Shown piece by piece: positions 22,758 to 33,784 of a DNA stretch of 64,000 bases. A program made the position numbers and the translations under genes. Source of the DNA: Neospora caninum Liverpool (Eukaryota; Apicomplexa; Conoidasida; Eucoccidiorida; Sarcocystidae). The stretch lies in assembly GCF_000208865.1 (NCBI RefSeq), contig NC_018385.1, positions 1,656,724-1,720,723 on the forward strand, written 5' to 3'. The notes under the pieces are model-generated. The model had not been told where the DNA came from and did no database searches. It saw only the letters and a list, made by a program, of their open reading frames with translations. Numbering within the stretch: the stretch's first letter is position 1; each line of letters starts with the position of its first letter.

Positions 22758-24356
22758 GCCGGAGAAACGCCGGAGAGACGCTGTCTCTCTTGGCTTCTTC
22801 GTCGTTGGCTGTATGTACAGCCCGCGCGGGCTGCAGGGCGTCAGCCCCCCCTGGAGAGCCTGAGGCGGGCGGAACCAGGAAGCATCGCGTGTCTTTTCAC
22901 CTCGCGTTTTTCTCCCGCGAAGACCACCCCGCACAGGGAGCGAGAATCTGAGAAGCAGATATGCGTGCGCCGCAGAGAGAGTGTGTGTGTGAGGGATGCG
23001 AAGCCGAAAGAGAGAGGGAGACACAGAGACACAGTGCGGAGAGAAGCTGGGGCAAGCAGGGGGTGCCGCACATCGCGAGAGCCGAACAACAGCCGGCCGA
23101 GAAGAATTCGCAGAAAGCCCAAAAAGACAGAAGGAAAAAGAGAGCGAAGAGAAAAGTGGGGAAAAGAGAGGAAGTGGAAAGGAGAGAGAAAACAGAGGAA
23201 GGGGACACAGGCCGCCGCGAGGCAAATCGGAGAGGGCTAAAAAGCGCGAGGGAATCGAAGCGACTATATCCGATGTGTGCGAGAGAAGCGGCAAATCGAC
23301 GAGGCAGCGAAGTGAGGGAGATCTGAGAGAGACTCTTCAAAAAAGACGGGAGAGACGAGATGTCGAAATCGCTGGCCCTTTTCAAAGCACAACCTCTCAA
23401 AAGTTCTGCGCGGCCCCGGGACGCAGTGTTACAAAGCCGAGCTCTTTGAGAGGATCAGGAGAGAAGCGATGGTCGCCGCACTGGTGCGGGAATCGCAGAA
23501 AATGTTTGAAACTGGAAGAAGTCGAAAGAGGGAACAAGGCAAAACGGAGGGTGACGCCCCGCGGTGTCTCGAGACCTTGCATTTCGCGCAGTCCTTCTCG
23601 CCTAACTGGGAGAAAAACGAAGAGAGAGGAAGTGGGCAGACCATTGCAGTCGGGTTGTCTCAAAGTGCAAACCCGTGTGTCTTTTCCGACACTCTTTGAG
23701 ATCGTTTTTGCCTCTCTGCCGATTTCCCTCCATGCTTGCCCGATGTTGAGACACGCGCAGTCTCTCCGCTGTCCGTGCACAGCGCATGCAGCTCGACGCA
23801 CGCGTTTGTGACGGCGGAGGAAAAAGAGAAAACCGCGACCAGCGGGAGGGCAGATCCACCGCGTTCATGCTCCTCTTCCGGTGTACGCACAGTGCGTGGA
23901 GGCCAGCAGAAACGCGTGAAATCTCGGAAAACGCCCCCGGACACAGACTCGCGCCGCCGTGTGTTCCTCTTTTGGTCACCTCTTGTTTTCCGCGGGACGA
24001 AGAGGCGCAGAAACACCGAAGCAGCTACCCAGAAAAGATACCCAACGTGAGCGGTTGTTTCTTCTCTTGTGTGCGTTCGTTGCTTCTCTTTCCGCGCCTT
24101 TCGTTCTGCCTGATTTCTCGTTTTCTCTTGTCTCCTTCGCGTCCTCGCTCGGCGTTTTCGCGACACTCTTTCCCGACCCGTGCACTACGCGCCCGCCTCC
24201 CCGCTGCGGAACTTCGCTTGTCGGCTTGTCGGCACGCGTCGGTCGCGACCTTCTTCTCCGCTGTCCTTCTCTCTCGCTGAGGACTCTCTGGAGCGCCAGC
24301 ACCGTGCAGGAGGTGGTGCGGTCGAAGCCGGTTGCGTCGACTCGCCTCTGCAAACG
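22758..24356. promoter_or_regulatory. Divergent upstream region (membrane protein / TRAPPC12-like)
   Basis: Open frames on both strands here are low-complexity Arg/Lys or Ser/Phe shadows. The region should contain the 5' end of the minus-strand gene and the promoter and leader of the TRAPPC12-like gene. A GCATGC lies near 23783. No promoter element can be fixed more exactly. Confidence 0.4.
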
Positions 24357-27300
24357 ATGAGGAATCCTGCGGATTTCCAGGTGAGCAACAGACAAACGCA
24401 AGCGGAACCGCTTTTCTCCGAGGGTGTGGAATGAGAGCACGGCGTCATAGAGCGGAAAAGAAGTCTGCGTGCGATACACTCCGGTCGTGAGCGGGCGAGA
24501 AGAGCCCCTAGTGCTGGGTCTACACAACAGTAGCTAGCCCCCGCCAATACTCGGAAAGAGTCAAGCAGGTACAAACCGTACGAGGATAATGTCCATCTGT
24601 GCATCTAAGTTGATACTCGGGTATATCTTTTAGACGCCAAATTCTCGGCGAGTCATTGAGGGACACTCACGAGCCCAAAACCCTAACTTCCTAATCTCAA
24701 TGGTTTGCTGTACATACACCGCACGGTGGGAGTGAGCTGTACATACACCGCAAACTCGGGAATGATCCCAGACGACCAACGCCACCCTTGGCTCTCTACT
24801 GACACTGGAGAACTCGAATCCACTTTCGAAGGCGTCTTGGACGTGAAACAGCCTGCAGGCAAGAACCGAACAGCTACGTGCTTCGCGCGTTTCCAGCAAC
24901 CGCAGCCGCCCTGGGCCTGGGTGTCTGTAGCGTCAACGGCTCCTTTCGTGTTCTCTCTTGTCCTCGACTCAAGTGGTCTGTTGTTCGCGGCTTCGCCTCT
25001 TTTCTCCTCTCCAGCTCCCGCCCCCTCCACCGTGCCCCACGAGTTCTTCGGGTCCTCCAGCTTCTCTCTCCGGCGCGCCTCTGCCGTCGGGGACTCCGTG
25101 GAGAGACTGCGCGTCTGCCGATCCTTCGCTCGTCGCTCAAGGCGAGGAGGTGGACGAGCGCGTAGCCAGGCAGCGAGAGGAAGAAACGAAGGCGCAAGTC
25201 GCGTCCCTGCTTTTGAAGAGGCAATTTCGCTCGGTTCTCCGTCTGGTGTCGGAGGCTCTCCAACAGGTTCGTTTTTTCTTTCGCGGAATGAGGCCGAGCC
25301 AGTTTCAAGCCGAGAGCTGTCTCGGCTCCACTGCGTTTGTTCCGTTTTTCTCGGGTTTCGCGGTCTGAGATTCCACGAAACCCGACCTTGACTCCCGCGT
25401 TTTTTTGCCTCTTCCCTTCGCCGTTGGTTCGCTTCTCGCAGGTTTTCCTGCCGCAGTTGGTTTTTTTTGTTTCTGAAGTTCGAGTCTCCACCTACCACAG
25501 TGCATGCGCCGGATGTCCGCTTTGCACACGCAGTTCCACGAGCAATCCGACTTCTTCCCGGGTTTCCCCTGCGCGGGAGACTTCTCCCCATCTGAGTGCT
25601 CTTCCTGCTTGCTCGTGTTTTCAGCCGGACCTTCCGCCGCACCGCCTCCTTCAGTGGGTCTCCATCAAAATCTACGCCCTTCTTTCTCTCAAGGTAAGAC
25701 GCGTTTTCCGCACTTTTTTCCGGCCTGTCGCCTCTCGCTCCCTTTCGTGTGCACCGCGCCTTCTCCGCTCGCCCGGGGTCTGTCTTCGGACCGACGGTCT
25801 CAGCAGTCGCGCGCCCGCTCTTCTCGAGTGGGATATTTTTCCGTGTGTCTCTTCGCTCCACGCTTCCGCGCCTCTCCCTGCGCATCTGTTTCGGCGCACG
25901 TGTCTCTGCGCCCCAGGACGCGGCAGGCATCGAGGCTGAACTGCGGGCTCTGCCGCACCCGCTGGCGTCGTCCTTCTGGACCTACGAGAGCCATCGACAC
26001 ATCTATCCCGACTCAGACCAGACCCGAGGATCCCTTATCCCCTTTTGTCTCCACCTTTTTCTCGCGGTCGCTCCGAGCATCTGCCGACCCAGTTCGCCCT
26101 CGGCCCTCGACGCCATCTACGCTCTCTTGCGGTTCACGCGAAACCAGCTCAGACAGTTCTGCCATCCTTCGCGGTGCTCCTGTCCATCTGCCTCGCGAGC
26201 CTCTTCTGCGCGGGAGTCTCTGCTTCGGCGTCTCGCTGTCCCCGTCTCTTCCCGCCCTCCTGCCGCTAAAGGTGCCCGCGAGGCCTCAGCGCCCGGGGCG
26301 ACGCGGGCCGTGCCTTTAGGGATGCATGCGGCAGCTGAGACCCGCGCGGACGAGTCGAGAGAACAGACAACTCGGGATGAACAGACGATTAAACAAACGC
26401 TCCATTCTCTCTGGATTGAGCGGCTGACCACGGTGGTTTTCCTGGCAGCGGAGATCCTCGTCGCGAAAGGCCACCTTCAGGTCTGTGTCGGAGAAACGCG
26501 CGGCATCCTCGAAAACAGGCTTTTCAGATACCCACCTGCACATGCAAACACACACATGTCCACAAACAAATATGAACATACACATATGTATGAATATATA
26601 TATATATATACATACATATATATATATACATATATATAAATACATGCAAGGCATATATGGGATGCTGTACAGTTCCCTGAAGCGCCTCACGTACGCGGTG
26701 CTCCACGTGGTCCCTTGCCGCGCTGAAGCGGCGTGCATTTCCTCACCTGCCTCTCGCCGTAGATGTATAAACGCATGCATGCATATAAATGTATGTATAT
26801 GCAGATCGATGTGCGTGTAGGGTTGCACAGAGGTGCCGGATGAAGCAGAAGCAAGGGGGTGCGAGACGTGTATGTCGGCGAAAACGGGTGAGACTTCTGT
26901 TGTTGCCTGTCGGGAGGCGCATGAGGTTTGTCGGCGCGCGTTTGCGGCGCATGCGTCGTTGCGTTCTTCAGGAAGCGCTCCAGCTGCTGCAAGACGAGAT
27001 TCTCTCGCGGCGTCAACAACACCGCCAGCACGCGCCTACGCTTTCGCTGATGGGACGCATCAGCCTTCGCGTGAGTCTCCACTTTCCCGTTTTTTCCGGT
27101 TTTGGCGGCTGCTTCTCTGTCGCTCAACGTCTGCGCGCAGCTGTACAGATGTGCGTGTGGACGTTGGCAACACTCAGACGCAGGCATGTCTGCTTTCAGA
27201 GGTGGACACAACTTTCCGCAGGAAACGTGTTGTCGACTGCGGGCTTTTCGAACCGTTCGAGTCGGTGAACCGTGCGTCAACCGGCGAGGAGAGCCTGCAG

Positions 27301-28700
27301 CCCCACTTTTTGATGAGCACCGTGCACTCGAAACGGGTTTTCGTCAGAGCGGAAAGGCCAGCGTGGATGCAGCCAGCAGAGGTCGGCCCATTCACGCAGG
27401 AACTCGCTGCTCCATGCGCCTTCGCGTTACACTCCAGCCCCAGACTCTCGTGGGCCAGACAGTCCGTTTGCGTTTCTCCGCCAACTCGTGGATGCCTCAG
27501 AGTGTTCTCCCAGCTTCTCACTGGAGTCTTGCGGTCCCTTTGCGGCTTTTCCCAGATGTGCTGTCTCGACCTCGCCGAGGAGTTCTTCGGCTACGTCGAG
27601 TGTCTCGGCGAGCGCGACAGCGTCGCCACGCGCACGAACAAGTGAGACCGGAGAAGGCGCTCAACTCGCGTTTCGCGCAAAAACGCGGGTTCAGAGGGGA
27701 ATTCTTCAAAAGCAAATGCATGTATAAGTTGAGAAAACGTCCGAGCTTTCGCGAGCAGCAGCGAACCGGTGTCGCACAAAAAAATTCTCACGAGTGCTAG
27801 GCGCCTGCCTGCGTGCATGTCGGCAGCCTTTGTTCCTGTTTCCCTGCCTGTCCCTCTCTCTGGGTCTCGGGGTCACTTGTCTGCGGCACCGCAGCCGCGC
27901 CAGCCTCGCGGTCTTCCTCGGTCGCTGGGCCTCTGTCTCGGCTGTATGTCCATCTGCGTGATTCGCTTTTGAAGTCGCTTTCCCTCGCCTGCGTCTCTCC
28001 ACCTCGGTCCACGCGTTGCCTTTTCAGCGGCCTTTTGGCTCTCTGGAACCGAGACGCCGGAACCGCCCGCGAAGCGTTCGACGCTGGCCACGCGCTGGCG
28101 GAGGCAGACGCAGCGGAGCGAAGGAAGTTTTTCCTCGGCGACACCGCGGCGTTTGAGCCTAACCGAGAAGAAGACGTGCGGGAAGGCGAGCAAGCGCGGC
28201 AGGCTGCGGCGCGTCCCGAATGGGCGTCCAAGCGCCTGGAAACTGTCGCCTTCCCGTCTGCGCTCGCCAGCTCCGCGGCGAACCTCGCAGTGACTCTCTT
28301 GTACGACAAGAAGCTGTTTGAGGCCACTGCCGCGCTCGAGTCCGTCATGGAGCGCCAACCGGTGAGACAGCGCCGCCGGGGGAAAGCCGGAACGCGAGAG
28401 AAGACTTCCGCCAAACACAGAGCGCTTGGGCGGACGCAAAAGCATAGATGCGCACAGACCTAGATATAGGGGAGGGCGAACGCAGGTGTCCTTGCTCTCT
28501 CTGGTGTGGAGGCCTCCGCGCGGTGTATCTGCGCTCCGCTTCTCTCTCAGGAAGAGTCGCTGTTTGTCGGCGGCGTGCGGAATCTCCTGACACTGTACGA
28601 GTTCTCCTTCAACAAGCCGACGTGCGTGTCCTACCTTTCGAACCTCATTCTCACTGCCGCCTCCGAGGACCGTGAGCTCGCGGCTCTCGTCGCTCCGTAA
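24357..28700 (+). CDS. TPR protein of the TRAPPC12 (TTC15) type
   Basis: Exons: 24357-24380, 25015-25266, 25625-25693, 25917-26480, 26972-27070, 27556-27641, 28028-28361, 28551-28700; phases close to 525 residues. The C-terminal two thirds follow the TRAPPC12 pattern: FRSVLRLVSEALQQ, HRLLQWVSIKIYALLSL, GSLIPFCLHLF, a helix pair around VTVVFLAAEILVAKGHLQEA, LMGRISLRMCCLDLAEEFF (a TPR that aligns with human GRISLQIGDIKTAEKYF), NGLLALWNRDAGTAREAF, SSAANLAVTLLYDKKLFEAT and an end resembling TMYELESS. TRAPPC12 belongs to the metazoan TRAPPIII tethering complex acting in ER-Golgi traffic. The short exon 1 (MRNPADFQ) rests on the first in-frame ATG; the frame is open further upstream without another ATG, so a leader exon is possible. 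Confidence 0.8.
24708..24749 (+). repeat. Paired CTGTACATACACC words in intron 1 of the TRAPPC12-like gene
   Basis: CTGTACATACACCGCA occurs at 24708 and again at 24737, 29 bases apart. Related words recur elsewhere in the window (see findings). Confidence 0.6.
26594..26641. repeat. (TA)n-rich run in intron 4 of the TRAPPC12-like gene
   Basis: Runs of TATATATA interrupted by CATA, between the exon ending at 26480 and the exon starting at 26972. Confidence 0.8.
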
Positions 28701-31366
28701 CCGGACCCCGCTCTCTGCAGCGCGCACCCTGCCAATCGCTTCGCTAGGCACCAGCTGCCGCACACCTTTCGGCACACCAAGGAGAGACGTCCTGTCGCGG
28801 CAAACCCTGTAGTCTTTCGCTCTCGAATCGGAAAAAAGACGCCATGTTTTTCTATGGGCACTCCTATGCATATATATATGCGTATATGTGGCGATGGGCG
28901 TTTCCTCTCTCGCTGTGGACGCGTCTTTTGTGACTTGTCCTGTTGTTCTTCCACGACTCTGTCTACAGAAAAGGCATGGATGTTCGATGTCGTTTAAAGT
29001 GTTTCCGGCGGCGTCCGGTGGCTGCGTGAACACCGTGATCCACACTCCGAAAGAGCAGGTTTTTTTGTCTCGATGTGTGTCCGTTCCGGTGCACGTAGCC
29101 ACGTGACAAGCGTTTTTTTTGCATGTATGCACTACTGGTGTGGTGCCGGTGCCTGTGCACGCCACGTCAGCCCGGTAGATGGCTATACATGCCGATATAC
29201 ACGTGTTGCGCAGTGTTCCGACTTGCTCATACGGGCGCATGCATGGGGAGTTGAACGAAGGAGGGTCCACAGGGTAGCCGTCTTGCGGAAAGGCAGTGAA
29301 GCCCCGTTCATTCTCGATCAAATATCTCAGTGGCAGCTTTCCTCGGTGGCGAGGGTTCTTCCCTTCTGAACGGAATCCTCGCCGCCTCTACTCACGCCCA
29401 CGACTGGGAATGGCGGTGGTTGTACACCAACGAGAAACGATGCTTTCGTTTGCTCGGAAGGAGCGGTGTTCAGGTCTCCGCTGCTTGTCTCACCGTGACT
29501 GTCCACGAGGCCAGTGAGCTTCCACCTGTGCGCTGGACGGGTGTCTAGTTGTTAGGGGCAAAAGCTGAAGTGGGGGGTCCGGGAGTCTTTCCAGGGATCC
29601 TCTCGCCTTGTCACAGCTCTCTTGAGACTCAGCGGACTTACTCTCCGCGCCTCCTTTCTACTTCCAGCCGCCGAGGGGACAGGAGTTTTGTCACTTGGGT
29701 GACATGTTTTCCACTGTAGCGAAGGGCGGCTCAGCGTAGCCGCACAGGTCAGTCTCCAGGACTTGTATTACTATTATTATTATACTGCCGGCCCAAGTAC
29801 CCCGTGGAAAGCTTCACGATCGGCGGATCGTAATGCAAGGCTTCCCGGTGAGATGGAACTGGGGGCGACAGTGAAGTGGGGGCTTTCGAAAGCCGAAGCC
29901 GTTTTCGAAACGTGCACGCAAACAGGGCGTAGCTGACCACCTGTGTGTTTGTCGGGCGTGACCAGGTGCGAAAAAAAAGGCAGGTATCGATAGCGGGCGG
30001 GGTGAAGGGGACCGAGCGCAGCGGCGTGTGTGAAGGATATAACAGGCGCGAAGTGTGTGTTTGCCCCGAATAGTCCACATCTCTCATCACGTGCTGCTCG
30101 GGCTTTTTGCCAGGAGTGTACTCCCCGTGCGCGGGGCCGTTGCTGGCCGGTCGCTGAACTGTGGTTCCACCCGCTCTCTCTCCTCTGACGATGATCAGAA
30201 CAAGCTCTTTTCTGTAGTTCAAAAAAAGCCTGCATGCCCTACGGGGCTTCCGCGTTGATATAAATCTAGGAATGCTTGCTAAGTTCCTTGTAGCTAGAGG
30301 CTCGGTGTGTACCTGGATCAAACGCGGCCGATGCAGCTAAAAGTTACGGCGTTCCAGACCGTCCGGTCAAACGGGTCGCCAGTCCACTAGACCCACACGA
30401 GGGGAGAGGACCGCGAGCAGGCGCCCAAAGAACCGGGGAGCTGGAAACGCAGAGTCGGTGCACAAAACGTGGTGTCTCGCCGAGGAGGGGGGGGGGATGG
30501 GGGCGGGGATCGGCAAGTCTCAAACGAGTCTGCCGCTGGCGGACCGCTCGAACCTTCAAACCTCTCTTTCCCACGCTCTCGGGCGGGGCCGCGCACTGTG
30601 GCGGGTACCGAGGCGTTCTGCCCGTACTCAGGCAAAAACAAAAGATTCCCCCCGACCATTTGAAGTGGTTCGAAAAGTTTGCAAGGGAGCCGCCCGCCGC
30701 CTTCTCTTCCAGGAGTCCTGGAAGAGGGTAGGATGCCTGAGAACGCTCTGCCGAAATTGTCAGTGAGCTGGGGCCGTATAGAGCTGCGCGCGTCGCGTCG
30801 CGTCGCTTGCGACATGCGCCTGAGAGTTCGACGGGTTTGGATTCTTTCTTCGACTCTCCGTCGGGGGGGGGGAGGGACGACGATTCCAGCAACCTCGCAG
30901 CCTGTGTCGATTTGCTTAGAGTGGGGTTCAGTGCCACGTCGAAGGATGTTTTCCAAGCGTCTGACCTATGGACACAGCTTCTTCCGTGTCAAACGTTTTG
31001 TACGGGGATCATCCTTTGTGCCTTCCGGCCTTTTGAGCCAGCGACTTTTCCCCATCGTGGTGACCCCCAGGTTGCAACGATGACGGTGTTTTGTCGCGTC
31101 TACCAGGAATATAAGTTCTTCAAAGCGTAACCCATTCTTCAGGTATAGGACACGGGATTTTTTCGTGTGAAGATGCTATAGGGAGCAAGGGCAAACTACG
31201 TGAGGATTCGCAGTGTACTGAGAGAGAGGGTGGTGCATCTCCTAACTCTCTCCTTTTTCTCGAATCGCGTTCGCGTGGTAGTCACGAGAGGATCACTCTC
31301 GATAGAAGTTTTATTCACTTTCGAAGATTTTTCACACGCGACAGTTGCGTGCGCGCTCCGGGCACC
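28701..31366. other. Intergenic spacer after the TRAPPC12-like gene
   Basis: No frame carries a recognisable domain. A 72-codon frame at 29330-29548 is open but has no supporting splice partners. A short TAT/ATT run lies at 29765-29785. The right part must contain the promoter of the secreted-protein candidate. Confidence 0.55.
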
Positions 31367-33784
31367 ATGGGGCCGGTCCACAAGCGCGTGTGTCTGCCGC
31401 TCTTGGTGGCTGTCTTGACGCCCGCTGTTGTGCTGATAGAGTTTGACGCGTGTCGGTCCCCAACGCATTTGGCAGTGGTTCCGAATTCTCAGAGTCGCAG
31501 CGCAGCTCTTTCCGCACACAGCCCTTTTTTTGATGCGTTCCGTCGGACAGCGTCGTACGGCTTTTCGTCGCCTGGGGACGGGCAGGTGACCTCAATATGC
31601 CCCAATGGGCACCGACACGGGAGCCTGCTGGTGGCGACGGCTGCCTCCGAGTTGCCAAAGACAACTGCCGTCCGCACGTTCCCAACTGCATCTGTCGCCG
31701 GCGCAGGTGGACGAAGACCTCACTTTCGACCCATTCTGCCCCGTCCTGCTCCAGCTCCAAGAGCTGTCTCGGCTACCGTCTTCCTTCGGCCACCTTCCCC
31801 TGCGCAGCGGCCGCCTGTGAGTGTGTCAAAAGAGCTCTAGGCACGCTGAAGGTCTGAGAGGTCGAACGACCGAGGGGGAGGAAAACGCAGGCTTTGGCAA
31901 CTGAGCGGAGTTTTGTGTTGTGCAGGAGTTGCGGTGTGCCTCGGCAGTGTGCGGTGTAGGCGTCAATGTCTTAACGGTGAATGCGCATTTTTCCGCCTGT
32001 TTCTTGGCTGAAACGCAAGATCCTCTGTGCTGAGTTACCGAGCTGCGAATCCGTTTTCGAGCAATAGGCCTTCCGGTAGACGTACACGGTGACCATACCC
32101 TCTCCTGAGAGTGCGGACCAGTCGAGCGCCCCGCGGAAATCTCGGGCGCGAGGAGATTCTGCGTGGAGGAGCCATGTCGTGAAAACCAAGGGGTTCCAGT
32201 TTGCCTCGTTTGCGTGCGTCACGTTCGCGCAAACCCTCGGACTGGATGTGTCGCAAGTCGAGGGATCGCTGCTCACTGCCTCGCCGAGCAGGTTCTCTCC
32301 GCGGATGCTCACCGGTGGATTGCCGTGCCGGAGCGAATGTGGTGTCGCTCGCGAAGAATTCGTCTTTCTCCGGTGTGTTTGTGTTGTGCGTGCTCTCTCT
32401 CCAGGCGGCGCCAGCACTGGGAATTAGCAGCTCCACAGGTAACAAGAATGTGCGGCTTCAGAGAAGAAGGGATTGCCTCCATCGCAGGCATTCGCTCACC
32501 AATCTGGTTGCCTGATGGGGGCGCACAAGTCTGTTCTCGGTCCAAGGAACCGCGACTTTTTCACTCTGATGTTTTAACTTCCGGGGTTGAAAAGATGCGG
32601 AGACGTCGACAGCCACACGGAACTGGGCACCTGTGTTCGATTGTGTTATCGCGGTTCGAGACCACTCAGTGTATAGGTAGCAGTCTCTCTCCCGGCCACG
32701 GAGAAACACTCCATTTGCTGAGCCGTGCGTTGCCATGGTCTGTTTTTCTGTCGCAGCTCCTCGCGACGGCCCTTGGCCTGGCCGACCCCGGCTTGCTGGA
32801 CCCATTTCATCGGTCCTCCCGGTCGTTTCTGTCCAGCTGCAAAAAGCGTCGCTGCCGGGGCTACTTGGGCAACCTGTCTACGTGGTCACAGCTCCACAGT
32901 CGACGGGCGTTAACGGCGGACCGCAACAGACGGTCACGCGCAGCTCTGGACAGCCCCCCGTTAGGCCTGCCTCGCCGCCGCGTGTTGCCAGGCGCGCAAA
33001 CAGGACCGTGCCTGGCTGCGCGGGCTCGCCCAGGTGCCTCCACCTGCCTCCACCTGCTCAGTTGCCTGCGTCACCTCAAGCGCTGCATGCGACGACCTTC
33101 CCGACTTCGACGCCAGAACCCGGCGCCTCTGCTAAGGCGTTTGCCGCGCTGGACGCGGGATTAAATCCTTTGCGTTCGGGAGGTGCGAATCCAGGTGTCC
33201 CCACGCAGTCACGGCCTGGCGTGCCGGGAGAGCGGGAATCCCGCGTGTCTGCGCGACGTGCGAACCCCCTCAAGCGAAGCCGTTCCGAGTCGCCAACTGG
33301 GGAAAGACGCTGGGCTTCCTCGCCTCCACCCTCTTCAGGCCTCATGCGCATCGTTTTGAGCATCCTACTCAACCGTTTTGCGGAGGGTCGGTGGCAGGCG
33401 GCGCGCCCCCCCTCCGGCAGCCCCTTTCCCGGCGCTGCCGCTGAGGCTGTGCGTCCTCGTGCGCCGCCGTCCCGAGCGGATCAGCCCCAAACATCCGAGC
33501 CGGTGTCTCCAGGGATGCCAGGGAAAAGGGCTGGCGAAGTGAGCGGAGGACTGGGCGAGTCGGGAAACTGCACGACAGGCTGTTCGAAGGCACCGGTTCC
33601 GCAGGAATCCAGTTCAAGGCGCACTGGGGGAGGCGTAGGCAGTCCCGCGCAGTCAAAGCCCAAGTTCCGGAGGCCGTGGGAGGACGACGACACAACTGAG
33701 GCGGCCGCGGGGCCGTCGGCGTCGCCAAGTTGGAGACACAAGAAATTCAGAGGCGCGAGCGATGGTTCATGGGGAGAGTCTTAG
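31367..33784 (+). CDS. Predicted secreted, largely disordered protein (unrecognised family)
   Basis: Proposed exons: 31367-31585, 31707-31816, 31926-31953, 32080-32256, 32405-32438, 32757-33784; phases close to 531 residues. The N-terminus has a classic signal peptide: basic MGPVHKR, then a hydrophobic stretch ending VVLIEFDA. Exon 2 is DEDLTFDPFCPVLLQLQELS-like. Exon 4 ends FAQTLGLDVSQ, which resembles the last helix of SEA-like extracellular folds, though this is weak. The last exon (about 343 residues) is Pro/Ser/Arg-rich, contains the basic cluster NPLKRSRSES near residue 355 and ends near WRHKKFRG. Exons 3 and 5 are very short and the donors after exons 3 (GTGTAG) and 4 (GTCGAG) are weak, so internal boundaries may be wrong; the first two exons and the last exon are better supported. 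Confidence 0.5.

Noticed and set aside
29330..29548. Small gene downstream of the TRAPPC12-like gene
   Set aside because: 72 codons, no recognisable domain, not in phase with the preceding exon set, which already ends at a stop consistent with the family.
31971..32417. Minus-strand frame of 148 codons opposite the secreted-protein candidate
   Set aside because: No domain and no splice partners; the plus-strand exon chain in the same place closes in phase, though with moderate confidence.
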